From NCBI RefSeq assembly GCF_001693385.1, contig NZ_CP016428.1, forward strand, positions 2,852,001 to 2,916,000: a DNA stretch of 64,000 nucleotides, read 5' to 3'. This DNA comes from Bradyrhizobium icense (GTDB lineage: Bacteria > Pseudomonadota > Alphaproteobacteria > Rhizobiales > Xanthobacteraceae). Positions within the stretch are counted from its first letter, which is position 1, and each line of letters begins with the position of its first letter. Positions 8,280 through 17,117 of this stretch are shown piece after piece. The notes under the pieces were generated by a model, which saw only the letters and a program-made list of their open reading frames with translations, was not told where the DNA came from and made no database searches. A program made the translations under genes and the position numbers.

Positions 8280-8308
8280 AGAGAGGCGGTCCGAGGGCCG
8301 CCTCTCTC
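8279..8308 (+). terminator. strong hairpin after the frame-broken gene
   Basis: Perfect 11-bp arms, GAGAGAGGCGG (8279-8289) and CCGCCTCTCTC (8298-8308), enclose TCCGAGGG, and a G-T pair can extend the stem. No T-run follows, so it is a terminator-like or RNA-stabilising structure rather than a textbook intrinsic terminator. Confidence 0.5.
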
Positions 8309-8454
8309 CAGTTGCGTATCGCCGCGAAAGATCGTGGTGCGTTCCAGAACTTTCGATGTGAGCAACGTGGGACCATCAGCCGGCTGCGAGGTTTCATCTG
8401 CCCGCAGGCAACCTCGCGGCGGCTCGTGCGTTGGCCCACATGGAGCAACCGTAA

Positions 8455-8910
8455 ATGGCCACCGAAACGAAACCCCGCATTCCTCACAACACGCTCGTCC
8501 TCATCGGCGATGGCCAAAAGGCCCTCTTTCTACGCAACAAAGGCACCCCGCAGCAGCTCAATCTGGAGGTTGAGCAGGTGCTTGAGCAGGAAAATCCGGC
8601 AACGCGCGAGCAGGGAACCGACCGCCCCGGGCGGTCCATTCAGAGCGTCGGCGCGGCCCGAAGCGCAATGGAGCAAGCCGACTGGCATTATATCGCCGAA
8701 GAGCGGTTCGCTGGCACCATTGCCGACGCGCTCTATCGGCTTGCCCACGGCAATCGCTTCGACAAATTGGTTGTGGTCGCACCGGCGAAAGTCCTTGGCA
8801 ATCTCCGACAGGCTTTTCATGCCGAAGTGGCAGAGCGGATTGTAGGCGAGATTCCGAAGCAACTAACTTCCCATCCAATACCCGATATCGAAAGGCTGAT
8901 GGCGGCTTAG
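8455..8910 (+). CDS. host attachment family protein
   Basis: A 151-residue cytoplasmic protein of the host-attachment family (Pfam Host_attach, related to archaeal RF1-like folds). It has the N-terminal NTLVLIGDGQKALFLRNKG and the C-terminal KLVVVAPAKVLGNLRQAFHAEV and LTSHPIPDIERLM motifs. The family name comes from an Agrobacterium attachment locus; the biochemical role is unknown and the name should not be taken as proof of an attachment function. The length is normal. It is convergent with the dehydratase gene. Confidence 0.82.
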   Translation: MATETKPRIPHNTLVLIGDGQKALFLRNKGTPQQLNLEVEQVLEQENPATREQGTDRPGRSIQSVGAARSAMEQADWHYIAEERFAGTIADALYRLAHGNRFDKLVVVAPAKVLGNLRQAFHAEVAERIVGEIPKQLTSHPIPDIERLMAA

Positions 8911-8947
8911 CCGCTTGCGGCCGCCGCAGGCATCTTGCCTTGTCCGG

Positions 8948-10483
8948 TCAGGTCACGGGGCCCGGATTGAACAGCGCGAGCGCGTTGGTCAACTTCCAGT
9001 GCTCGGCCCAGGTCTCGCGGCCGCTCGCCACGTCGAGGATCAGGCGGAATATCTCCCAGCCGACGTCTTCGATCGTCGCATCGCCGGCTGCGATGCTGCC
9101 GGCGTCGACGTCGATCAGGTCGTGCCAGCGTTGCTTCAATTCGCTGCGGGTCGAGACCTTGATGACCGGCACGGCGGCAAGTCCGTAGGGCGTGCCGCGG
9201 CCGGTGGTGAAGACGTGTAGCGTCATGCCCGAGGCCAGTTGCAGCGTACCGCAGACAAAATCGCTTGCCGGTGTCGCCGCAAAAATCAGCCCCTTTTGGC
9301 TGACGCGTTCGCCCGGCGCCAGCACGCCCGCGATTGGGCTGGTGCCGGACTTGATCACCGAGCCCATTGCCTTCTCGACGATGTTGGAGAGGCCGCCCTT
9401 CTTGTTGCCCGGCGTGGTGTTGGCGCTGCGGTCGGCTTCGCCGCCCGCGAGATAGCGGTCATACCAGGCCATCTCGCGCACCAGCGCGTCCGCCACCTCC
9501 TGGTTCGCTGCGCGCGGCGTCAAAAGATGGATCGCGTCGCGCACCTCCGTCACTTCGGAGAACATCACGGTAGCGCCGGCGCGCACCAGCAGGTCCGCAG
9601 CAAAACCCAGCGCGGGATTGGCGGTGACACCGGAGAACGCATCGCTGCCGCCGCATTGCATGCCGACCACCAGCGCTGAAGCGGGGCAGGTTTCACGGCG
9701 CCGTTGGTTCAATATCTTCAGACGCGCATCGGCCATCTGCACGATGTCTTCGACGATCTCGCCGAAGACGGTGAGGCCTTCGTCCTGCATGCGCATGATT
9801 TCGTCGTCGGCGCTCATGCCCTCGGGCAGCAGCAGTTCGGGCTGCAGCTTCTCGCAGCCGAGCCCAACGATCATCACCTCGCCGCCGAAATTGGGATTGC
9901 GGGCGAGGTTCTGCAGCGTGCGGATGGGGACCGCGGCGCCCGGCGCGTTGATCGCAACCCCACAGCCATAGGCATGCGTGACCGCCACCACGTCGTCGAC
10001 GTTGGGATATTTCGGCAACAGCTCCTTGCGAATCCGCTCCAGCGCGAACTCGACGGTACCGGCGACGCATTGCACGCTGGTCGAGATCGCGAGGATGTTG
10101 CGGGTGCCGACCGAACCGTCGGCGTTCCGATAGCCTTCGAACGTGTAGCCTTCCAGCGGTGGCAGCCGGATCGCAGCGCCGTTCGGCTTCGGCAAGTCGT
10201 CGAACGAGGGTGCATCGGGCATCTGCACCAGCGATTCCTTGACCCAACTCCCCCGGGCGATCGACGCGGCGGCATGGCCGATGACCTCGCCGTAGCGGCG
10301 AATGGCTTCGCCTTCTCCGATATCGGCGAGGGCAACCTTGTGGCCTTGCGGGATCTGTTCGATCAGGCGCAAACCGCACGAGAACTCGGCACCCGGATGC
10401 AGACCTCCGGGGTTCGCGACGATCGCGACATTATCGTCCGCGTGCATGCGGATGTAGAGCGGCTTTGCGGCGGCGGGCTGCAT
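8948..10483 (-). CDS. UxaA/GarD family dehydratase (probable galactarate dehydratase)
   Basis: A 511-residue member of the altronate/galactarate dehydratase family. An N-terminal SAF-type domain (residues ~5-95) is followed by the large catalytic domain with [27 protein letters not shown] and [17 protein letters not shown]. These enzymes dehydrate hexonates or aldarates. Galactarate dehydratase would yield 5-dehydro-4-deoxyglucarate, the substrate of the KdgD encoded at 23.2 kb, and this favours GarD over UxaA; the call is by context. The start at MQPAAAK has AAGGA upstream; the frame is open for 79 more codons without one. It is divergent from the ytf operon and shares its control region. 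Confidence 0.82.
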   Translation of the reverse strand: MQPAAAKPLYIRMHADDNVAIVANPGGLHPGAEFSCGLRLIEQIPQGHKVALADIGEGEAIRRYGEVIGHAAASIARGSWVKESLVQMPDAPSFDDLPKPNGAAIRLPPLEGYTFEGYRNADGSVGTRNILAISTSVQCVAGTVEFALERIRKELLPKYPNVDDVVAVTHAYGCGVAINAPGAAVPIRTLQNLARNPNFGGEVMIVGLGCEKLQPELLLPEGMSADDEIMRMQDEGLTVFGEIVEDIVQMADARLKILNQRRRETCPASALVVGMQCGGSDAFSGVTANPALGFAADLLVRAGATVMFSEVTEVRDAIHLLTPRAANQEVADALVREMAWYDRYLAGGEADRSANTTPGNKKGGLSNIVEKAMGSVIKSGTSPIAGVLAPGERVSQKGLIFAATPASDFVCGTLQLASGMTLHVFTTGRGTPYGLAAVPVIKVSTRSELKQRWHDLIDVDAGSIAAGDATIEDVGWEIFRLILDVASGRETWAEHWKLTNALALFNPGPVT

Positions 10484-10670
10484 ATCGAATCCTTGTTCAC
10501 GGGCGGCATCAGACAACGCGTAGCTGCGCTGTGTAAGTGGGGCAATCAAGGTCAAACCGCGTGCGTGATCAAGCAGCCCCCGGCACGACGCCGGGCGGTG
10601 AGGGCGCCTTCCTGTTGGGAGGAAATGCCCGGCTGACGCGGTGGCGCGCGAACGAAATAGTAAAATAATA

Positions 10671-10680
10671 TGACTAGTCA
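10671..10680. promoter_or_regulatory. palindrome, candidate GntR/FCD operator
   Basis: TGACTAGTCA is a perfect 10-bp palindrome in the 316-bp region between the divergent dehydratase and ytfQ genes. A GntR/FCD regulator is encoded in the ytf operon and such proteins bind short palindromes, so this is a plausible site. The same gap also holds CAGCGCTG (10706-10713) and CAGCGCT (10725-10731) as spaced repeats. Confidence 0.35.
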
Positions 10681-10745
10681 GACCTAATCTTCCATGAAAT
10701 ATTCCCAGCGCTGCCGCCAATGGACAGCGCTAAAGGTGCTTTGAT

Positions 10746-10757
10746 ACCGATTTCGGT
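10746..10757. promoter_or_regulatory. dyad close to ytfQ start, candidate operator
   Basis: ACCGA-TT-TCGGT is a perfect dyad 42 bases upstream of the ytfQ start. It is nested inside a wider inverted repeat GGTGC (10735-10739) / GCACC (10766-10770). The position suits repression of the ytf operon. Confidence 0.35.
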
Positions 10758-10799
10758 GATACGAGGCACCCTGACAACATTTTTGGGAGAATGCGTCTC

Positions 10800-11765
10800 A
10801 TGACCTCCAAAGCCCTCCTTGCGGCCACCGCCCTGGTCGCCATCACCCTCTCGCTCCCGGCAACCGCCGCTGAATTGACCGTCGGCTTCTCCCAGATCGG
10901 ATCCGAATCCGGTTGGCGGGCGGCGGAGACCTCGGTCTCAAAATCGGAGGCCGCCAAGCGCAAGGTCACGCTCAAGATCGCCGACGCCCAGCAGAAGCAG
11001 GAGAATCAGATCAAGGCGATCCGTTCGTTCATCGCCCAAGGCGTCGACGCAATCTTCCTCGCGCCGGTCGTGTCGAGCGGCTGGGATGCGGTGTTGAAGG
11101 AGGCCAAGGAAGCCAAGATTCCGGTCGTGCTGCTCGACCGTGACATCGATCCGTCGGGCAAGGAGCTGTATCTCACCGCCGTCACCTCCGACAGCGTGCA
11201 TGAAGGTGCGGTCGCCGGCGAATGGCTGGCTAAGACGGTAGCCGGGAAAGCATGCAATGTCGTCGAGCTGCAGGGCACGGTCGGCGCGAGCGTCGCGACC
11301 AACCGCAAGAAGGGTTTTGACAGCGTCGTCGCCAAGAACGCTAACCTCAAGGTGGTGCGCAGCCAGACCGGCGACTTCACCCGCGCCAAGGGCAAGGAGG
11401 TGATGGAAAGCTTCATCAAGGCCGAAGGCGGCGGCAAGAATATCTGCGCGGTCTATGCCCACAACGACGACATGATGGTCGGCGCGATCCAGGCGATGAA
11501 GGAGGCCGGCCTCAAGCCCGGCAAGGACATCCTGACGGTCTCGATCGATGCGGTGCCTGATATCTTCAAGGCCATCGCGGCCGGCGAGGCCAACGCCACC
11601 GTGGAGCTGACGCCGAACATGGCGGGTCCGGCTCTGGACGCGATCATGGCCTACAAGGCGAAGGGAACGGTACCGCCGAAGTGGATCCAGACGGAATCGA
11701 AGCTCTACACGGCGGCCGACGATCCGCAGAAGATCTATGACAGCAAGAAAGGCCTCGGCTACTGA
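10800..11765 (+). CDS. ytfQ: galactofuranose-type ABC transporter substrate-binding protein
   Basis: A 321-residue periplasmic sugar-binding protein with a signal peptide ending ATAA. The mature protein follows Escherichia coli YtfQ closely: LTVGFSQIGSESGWRAAET, KIADAQQKQENQIKAIRSF, NVVELQGTVGASVA, AVYAHNDDMMVGAI and ANATVELTPNMAGPA. YtfQ binds galactofuranose and galactopyranose. I start at the second ATG because GGGAGA lies nine bases before it but abuts the first ATG. It is the first gene of an operon with ytfR, ytfT and yjfF. A small hairpin (CGGCG-TTG-CGCCG, 11771-11783) right after the stop may keep this gene's message in excess over the rest. Confidence 0.9.
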   Translation: MTSKALLAATALVAITLSLPATAAELTVGFSQIGSESGWRAAETSVSKSEAAKRKVTLKIADAQQKQENQIKAIRSFIAQGVDAIFLAPVVSSGWDAVLKEAKEAKIPVVLLDRDIDPSGKELYLTAVTSDSVHEGAVAGEWLAKTVAGKACNVVELQGTVGASVATNRKKGFDSVVAKNANLKVVRSQTGDFTRAKGKEVMESFIKAEGGGKNICAVYAHNDDMMVGAIQAMKEAGLKPGKDILTVSIDAVPDIFKAIAAGEANATVELTPNMAGPALDAIMAYKAKGTVPPKWIQTESKLYTAADDPQKIYDSKKGLGY

Positions 11766-11904
11766 CCGTCCGGCGTTGCGCCGCCGGGCCCCGAGTTAGC
11801 TCGCTCCGGCTCGGCGGCGAAAGCCTTCTCGACGAATCCGCCTCATAAGGCGCACATGCCAGGCGTTCGCGGTCGACGCGAACGTCGGTGGGAGTAATGC
11901 CGGC

Positions 11905-13449
11905 ATGAATGCAGCTTCCGACCTGGGCCCGGCTCTGCTGGAAGTGCGGGGCCTGAGCAAGAATTTTGGCACCCTGCGGGCTCTGCAGGAAGTGGATTTC
12001 ACCTTGCGGGCCGGCGAAATCCACGCGCTGCTTGGCGAGAACGGCGCAGGCAAGTCGACGCTGATCAAGGCGGTGACCGGTGTCTTCCCGCGCGATGCCG
12101 GCATTGTCAGGCTCAGTGGCACCGAGGTTGCGCTGCGCTCGGCCAAGGCAGCGGTCGATGCGGGGATTGCGACCGTCTATCAGGAGGTCAATCTGCTCCT
12201 GAACCTGTCGGTGGCGCAAAACCTTTATCTCGGCAGGCAGCCGACGCGGTTCGGTCTGGTGCGCGAGGCCGAGATGCGCCGGAACGCCACCGCGCTGCTG
12301 GCCGAGTTCGATCTGCATATCGACGTCGCCGAGCCGCTCGGAAATTATTCGGTCGCGGTGCAGCACATCGCGGCAATCGCCCGCGCCGTCGACCAGTCGG
12401 CGCGCGTGCTGATCCTCGACGAGCCGACCGCGAGCCTAGATCGCCACGAAGTCGAGATCCTGTTTGCGGTGATGCGCAAGCTAGCCACGCGCGGGATCGG
12501 CGTCGTCTTCGTCACGCATTTTCTCGATCAGGTCTACGAGATCTGCGATCGCATCACGGTCCTGCGCAATGGCCGGCTGATCGGCGAGCGGAAGACTGCC
12601 GAGCTGCCGCGGATCGAGTTGATCCGCATGATGCTCGGCCGCGAACTCGCCGAGACGACGAGTGAGCGCGCGGCAGCGCGGGTGCGGCAGGCGGGGGAGC
12701 TCTGCGCGCGCTTCGAGGGTTACGGCAAGGCCGGCTATGTCGCGCCGTTCGATCTCGCGCTTCGCCGCGGCGAGGTGGTTGGGCTGGCCGGCCTGCTCGG
12801 ATCGGGGCGCACGGAAACCGCGCGGCTGGTGTTTGGCGCTGAGCGCGCCGACAGCGGCAGCGCCACGGTCGACGGCAAGCCGGTTCGGCTGCAATCGCCG
12901 CGCGATGCGGTTGCCCATGGCTTCGGCTATTGCCCCGAAGAGCGCAAGACCGAGGGCATCATTGCCGACCTGACCGTGCGCGAAAACATCGTGCTGGCGC
13001 TGCAGGCCAAGCGCGGCCTCGCAAAGCCGCTGTCCCGCTCCGAACAGGACGAGATCGCGATGCGGTTCATCCGCCTGCTCGACATTCGCCCGCCGGAGCC
13101 GGAGCGGTCGATCGGGCTGTTGTCCGGCGGCAACCAGCAAAAGGTGCTGCTCGCCCGCTGGCTCGCCACGGTGCCGCGCGTTCTGGTGCTGGACGAGCCG
13201 ACCCGCGGCATCGATGTCGGTGCGCATGCCGAGATCATCCGCCTTATCCGCGAACTGTGCGACGACGGCCTGGCGCTCTTGGTGATTTCTTCCGAGCTCG
13301 ACGAGATCGTGACCTATTCCGACCGGGTGATCGTGCTGCGCGATCGCGCTCATGTCAACGAGCTGGAAGGGGAAGCCATCGACATCTCCAATATCCTTGC
13401 GGCGATTGCCGCTAGCAGCGCCATCGGCGCGGTAGCCGGGCAAGCATGA
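11905..13449 (+). CDS. ytfR: galactofuranose-type ABC transporter ATP-binding protein
   Basis: A 514-residue double ATPase of the RbsA/MglA type. The N-terminal half has a full Walker A (GENGAGKST), the Q-loop YQEVN, and Walker B LILDEPTASL. The C-terminal half has the Lys-less P-loop GLLGSGRTE and the signature LSGGNQQK, as usual in sugar CUT2 ATPases, where only one site is catalytically competent. It energises uptake through YtfT and YjfF. It is 139 bases after ytfQ, and its stop overlaps the ytfT start by four bases. Confidence 0.9.
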   Translation: MNAASDLGPALLEVRGLSKNFGTLRALQEVDFTLRAGEIHALLGENGAGKSTLIKAVTGVFPRDAGIVRLSGTEVALRSAKAAVDAGIATVYQEVNLLLNLSVAQNLYLGRQPTRFGLVREAEMRRNATALLAEFDLHIDVAEPLGNYSVAVQHIAAIARAVDQSARVLILDEPTASLDRHEVEILFAVMRKLATRGIGVVFVTHFLDQVYEICDRITVLRNGRLIGERKTAELPRIELIRMMLGRELAETTSERAAARVRQAGELCARFEGYGKAGYVAPFDLALRRGEVVGLAGLLGSGRTETARLVFGAERADSGSATVDGKPVRLQSPRDAVAHGFGYCPEERKTEGIIADLTVRENIVLALQAKRGLAKPLSRSEQDEIAMRFIRLLDIRPPEPERSIGLLSGGNQQKVLLARWLATVPRVLVLDEPTRGIDVGAHAEIIRLIRELCDDGLALLVISSELDEIVTYSDRVIVLRDRAHVNELEGEAIDISNILAAIAASSAIGAVAGQA

Positions 13450-14432
13450 TGCAAAGACTGCTGCAAAGCCGTGGCCTCGCTCAGATTATCGCCTTGCTGG
13501 TGATCCTTGCGATCGACCGCGCGGTCTCGCCGCAATTCTTCGATCTGCGGATGCAGGACGGACGGCTGTTCGGCAGCCTGATCGACGTCTTGAACCGCGG
13601 CGCGCCGGTCGCGCTGCTAGCGCTCGGTATGGTGCTGGTCATCGCCACGCGGGGCATCGATCTTTCAGTGGGTGCGGTCATGGCGATCGCCGGCGCCATT
13701 GCCGCGAGCCTGGCCGACGCCCACGGCCTGCCGCTGGCGCTGGCCGCCGCACTCGGCGCCGGGTTGCTGTGCGGGTTGTGGAACGGCTTCCTCGTTGCGG
13801 TGCTCGGCATCCAGCCGATCGTCGCCACACTGATCCTGATGGTGGCGGGCCGCGGCGTCGCGCAGCTTATTACCGAAGGCCGGATCGTCACTTTCACGGC
13901 GCCCGACCTGGTCTGGCTAGGTAACGGCGCCGTGCTCGGCGTACCGACGCCGGTCGTGGTCGTCCTTGGCATGCTGATCGTCACGGGTGCGGTGGTCCGC
14001 GGCTCCGCGCTCGGCCTGTTGATCGAGGCGACCGGCGGTAATGCAAGGGCGAGCGAACTGGCCGGGATTGGCACGCGCTCCATGATCCTCGCGGTCTATG
14101 TGTGGTGCGGCCTGTGCGCGGCGCTTGCCGGCGTTATCGCCGCCGCCGACATCATGGGCGCGGACGCCAACAATGCCGGGCTCTGGCTCGAGCTCGATGC
14201 CATTCTGGCCGTCGTGATCGGCGGCACTTCGCTGTTCGGCGGACGCTTTAGCCTCGTGCTGGCAATGGTCGGCGCGTTGATCATCCAGGCCATGAACACC
14301 GGCATTTTGCTGTCGGGCTATCCGCCGGAGTTCAATCTCCTGGTCAAGGCAGCCGTCGTGTTGATCGTCCTGCTGCTGCAGTCGCCGCGCTTCGCCAGCG
14401 CCGGGGCCGTGCTGGGGAGGGCGCGACAATGA
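13446..14432 (+). CDS. ytfT: galactofuranose-type ABC transporter permease
   Basis: A 328-residue inner-membrane permease with about eight to ten hydrophobic segments and the CUT2 motifs GIDLSVGAVMAIAG and LDAILAVVIGGTSLFGGR. In this importer type two different permeases pair, here with the product of the next gene. The ATG overlaps the ytfR stop, which implies coupled translation. The assignment as YtfT rather than another CUT2 permease rests on the ytfQ neighbour and the two-permease gene order. Confidence 0.88.
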   Translation: MMQRLLQSRGLAQIIALLVILAIDRAVSPQFFDLRMQDGRLFGSLIDVLNRGAPVALLALGMVLVIATRGIDLSVGAVMAIAGAIAASLADAHGLPLALAAALGAGLLCGLWNGFLVAVLGIQPIVATLILMVAGRGVAQLITEGRIVTFTAPDLVWLGNGAVLGVPTPVVVVLGMLIVTGAVVRGSALGLLIEATGGNARASELAGIGTRSMILAVYVWCGLCAALAGVIAAADIMGADANNAGLWLELDAILAVVIGGTSLFGGRFSLVLAMVGALIIQAMNTGILLSGYPPEFNLLVKAAVVLIVLLLQSPRFASAGAVLGRARQ

Positions 14433-15412
14433 GGCGGCTGCCGCCGGTCGCGATAACGGCCATCGTTTTCGTCGTCGGATTTGCGCTCTGCACGGCGCAA
14501 TTCCCCAATTTCGCTTCCACTCGCGTGGCGGCCAATCTGCTGACCGACAATGCCTTTCTCGGCATTGTCGCCGTCGGCATGACCTTCGTGATCATTTCCG
14601 GCGGGATCGACCTGTCGGTCGGTTCGGTGATCGGCTTCACCACCGTCTTCGTCGCGCTGGCGATCGAGCGCCTCGGCGTTCCGCCCCTGGTCGCCTTCGC
14701 CGCGATCCTGATGCTATGCGCCGCCTTTGGCGCAGCCATGGGCGCCATCATTCACGTCTTCGACATGCCGCCTTTCATCGTCACGCTGGCGGGCATGTTC
14801 CTTGCCCGCGGCGCCAGCTTCCTGATGTCGACGGAATCGACGCCGATCAGCGCCCCGCTTTATTCGACGGTATCGGATTTCGCGCTGCGGCTGCCCGGGG
14901 GAGGCCGGCTCACCGCCATCGCCCTGATCATGCTCGCAGTCGTCGCGGCGGGCGCTGTGCTGCTGCATTTCACCCGTTTCGGGGCCAACGTCTTTGCGCT
15001 CGGCGGCAGCCGCGCGACCACCGCGCTGATGGGCATTCCGGTCGGATCCATGACGGTGCGCATCTACATGCTGTCGAGCGTGCTTGCCGGGCTCGCCGGC
15101 ATTGTGTTCTCCTTCTACACGGCGGCGGGTTACTCCCTGTCGGCCGTCGGCGTCGAGCTCGATTCCATTGCGGCCGTGGTGATCGGTGGCACCTTGCTGA
15201 CTGGCGGTCAGGGCTCGGTGGTCGGCACGTTGCTCGGCGTGCTGATCCAGGGCCTGATCCAGACCTACATCAATTTCGATGGAACCTTGTCGAGCTGGTG
15301 GACCAAGATCGTGACCGGTATCCTGCTCTTTGCTTTCATCGCCCTGCAGCAGGCCATGCTCGGCATCGCCCGCCGCGCCGGTCCCCGTAAGGCAGGAGTT
15401 CTCAAATCATGA
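14429..15412 (+). CDS. yjfF: galactofuranose-type ABC transporter permease
   Basis: A 327-residue CUT2 permease, the second membrane subunit of the importer. Motifs are GGIDLSVGSVIGFT, MPPFIVTLAGMFLARG and LDSIAAVVIGGTLLTGGQG. Its order after ytfT matches the E. coli ytfQRT-yjfF operon. The start overlaps the ytfT stop and the stop overlaps the regulator start, so the operon continues without a break into the catabolic genes. Confidence 0.88.
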   Translation: MRRLPPVAITAIVFVVGFALCTAQFPNFASTRVAANLLTDNAFLGIVAVGMTFVIISGGIDLSVGSVIGFTTVFVALAIERLGVPPLVAFAAILMLCAAFGAAMGAIIHVFDMPPFIVTLAGMFLARGASFLMSTESTPISAPLYSTVSDFALRLPGGGRLTAIALIMLAVVAAGAVLLHFTRFGANVFALGGSRATTALMGIPVGSMTVRIYMLSSVLAGLAGIVFSFYTAAGYSLSAVGVELDSIAAVVIGGTLLTGGQGSVVGTLLGVLIQGLIQTYINFDGTLSSWWTKIVTGILLFAFIALQQAMLGIARRAGPRKAGVLKS

Positions 15413-16188
15413 CCTCCCGGCTTGTCGTCATCCCGACGCGGCGCGCGCATTCCAACCACGCCGAAGTCGCCCGCAGCATCGGCATCGACATTATCGCCGG
15501 CCGCTACGCCGAAGGTGCCCGCCTTCCGGGCGACGCCGAGCTCACGGCGATGTTCGGCGTTTCCCGCCCGGTCTTGCGCGAGAGCGTCAAAACCCTGGTT
15601 GCCAAGGGCCTGCTCACCACCAAGGCGCGGGTCGGCACCGTGGTGCGCGAGCGCGGCGCCTGGAACATGTTCGATGCCGACGTATTGGCCTGGCATCTCG
15701 ATGCCGGCATCGACCGGCGTTTTCTCAACGATCTCGCCGAAATCAGGCTCGCCGTCGAGCCGCGCGCTGCTGCGCTCGCCGCCAGCCGCCGCTCGGAGGC
15801 CGACATCGCCGAACTGAACCGGAGCATGGAGCGGATGCGGCGCGAGGCCTCGGACTCCGTGGGCTTTGCCGATGGCGATCTTGCCCTGCATCTGGCCGTC
15901 GCCAACGCCTCCGGCAATTTGTTCATGCGCTCGATCGGCAATGTCATCGAGGCGGCGCTGCGCGCCTCCTTCCTGCTCAGCGCGCCGGTCGAAACGCAGG
16001 ACCGCGAGACCGTGCTGTTGTGGCACCAGCGTATTGTCGATGCGATCGCCAGCGGCGATGCCGAGGCGGCCACTGCAGCCATGACCGAGGTGATCCACAA
16101 CGGATTGCGCCGTCATGAGGACGTTTCGCCATCGTCCGGCGCCGCGCCTGCGGTCTCCGCGGTGGTCGAGCCTGGAGAGCAATCATGA
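15409..16188 (+). CDS. GntR family (FadR/FCD) transcriptional regulator
   Basis: A 259-residue regulator. The N-terminal winged helix-turn-helix spans residues ~15-85 (ARLPGDAELTAMFGVSRPVLRESVKTLVA read in parts), and the C-terminal FCD domain (residues ~95-230) carries metal-type ligands in E-I-R-L-x-VEPRAAALAA and H-L-A-V-A-N-AS, with a late His in LLWHQRIVDAI. FCD regulators respond to small organic acids or sugar acids. The location between importer and galactose-oxidation genes suggests autoregulation of this operon, with candidate dyads upstream of ytfQ. Confidence 0.85.
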   Translation: MTSRLVVIPTRRAHSNHAEVARSIGIDIIAGRYAEGARLPGDAELTAMFGVSRPVLRESVKTLVAKGLLTTKARVGTVVRERGAWNMFDADVLAWHLDAGIDRRFLNDLAEIRLAVEPRAAALAASRRSEADIAELNRSMERMRREASDSVGFADGDLALHLAVANASGNLFMRSIGNVIEAALRASFLLSAPVETQDRETVLLWHQRIVDAIASGDAEAATAAMTEVIHNGLRRHEDVSPSSGAAPAVSAVVEPGEQS

Positions 16189-17117
16189 ACCCGCTTCGCG
16201 TCGCCATCGTCGGCTTCGGCAAGATCGCGCGCGACCAGCACGTGCCGGCGATTGCTGCGACCGACGGCTTGGAGCTGGCTGCCGTCGCTAGTCGCAATAC
16301 CTCGCTCCCCGGTGTGCCACATGCGGCGACGCTCGATGAATTGTTGCGCGACGGTCCGCCAATCGATGCGGTGGCGCTGTGCACCCCGCCGCAGGTTCGC
16401 CACGCACAAGCGGCGACGGCGCTAGCGGCGGGCAAGCACGTGATGTTGGAAAAGCCGCCCGGCGCCACGGTGGCTGAGATCAAGCCGTTGATGATCGCAG
16501 CTACCGCCGCGCAACGCACGCTATTTGCCACGTGGCACTCGCGCTTCGCGTCGGCGGTGGAGCCTGCGCGGCAATTGCTGGCTGGCCGGCGGGTTAGCGC
16601 CGTCAGGATTTCCTGGAAGGAAGACGTGCGGGTCTGGCATCCCGGACAGGCCTGGATCTTTGAGCCGGGCGGGCTCGGCGTGTTCGACCCCGGCATCAAC
16701 GCGTTCTCGATCCTGACGCGTATTTTGCCGCGGCCATTGTTCGTGACCTCGGCCGATCTCGCATTCCCCGCCAATCGCGACGCGCCGATCGCGGCGACCC
16801 TCGCACTCAGCGATGCGCAGGGGCTGAAGATCACGGCCGAATTCGACTTCCGTCAGACCGGCCCACAGAGCTGGGACATTGATCTCGACACCGACGGCGG
16901 CCCCGTCACCCTGTCCATGGGCGGGGCAAGGCTGAGGGCGGGGGGCGCGCAACTCGTCGATGCCGGGGACGCCGAATATGCCGGGCTCTATCGCCGCTTC
17001 CGCGACCTCGCGGCAACCGGCGAGAGCGACGTCGATCTTGCGCCGCTGCAACTCGTCGCCGACGCGTTCCTGCTGGGGCGCCGCCGCACGGTTGAGCCAT
17101 TCGAGGACGAGACATGA
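16185..17117 (+). CDS. gal: D-galactose 1-dehydrogenase (Gfo/Idh/MocA family)
   Basis: A 310-residue oxidoreductase closely patterned on Pseudomonas D-galactose 1-dehydrogenase. The N-terminal GFGKIARDQHVPAI is followed by ALCTPPQVRHAQA, GKHVMLEKPP, AVRISWKEDVRVWHPGQAWI and PLQLVADAFLLGRR. It oxidises D-galactose to D-galactono-lactone with NAD(P). Related bacterial enzymes also use L-arabinose, so the true sugar could be either or both. The EKPP lysine and the HPGQ region expected for catalysis are intact. The gene overlaps its neighbours by four bases at both ends. Confidence 0.87.
   Translation: MNPLRVAIVGFGKIARDQHVPAIAATDGLELAAVASRNTSLPGVPHAATLDELLRDGPPIDAVALCTPPQVRHAQAATALAAGKHVMLEKPPGATVAEIKPLMIAATAAQRTLFATWHSRFASAVEPARQLLAGRRVSAVRISWKEDVRVWHPGQAWIFEPGGLGVFDPGINAFSILTRILPRPLFVTSADLAFPANRDAPIAATLALSDAQGLKITAEFDFRQTGPQSWDIDLDTDGGPVTLSMGGARLRAGGAQLVDAGDAEYAGLYRRFRDLAATGESDVDLAPLQLVADAFLLGRRRTVEPFEDET

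Noticed and set aside
8057..8845. 262-codon plus-strand frame overlapping the host-attachment gene
   Set aside because: It covers the host-attachment gene in another frame, has Arg/Ser-rich composition typical of shadow frames and no domain.
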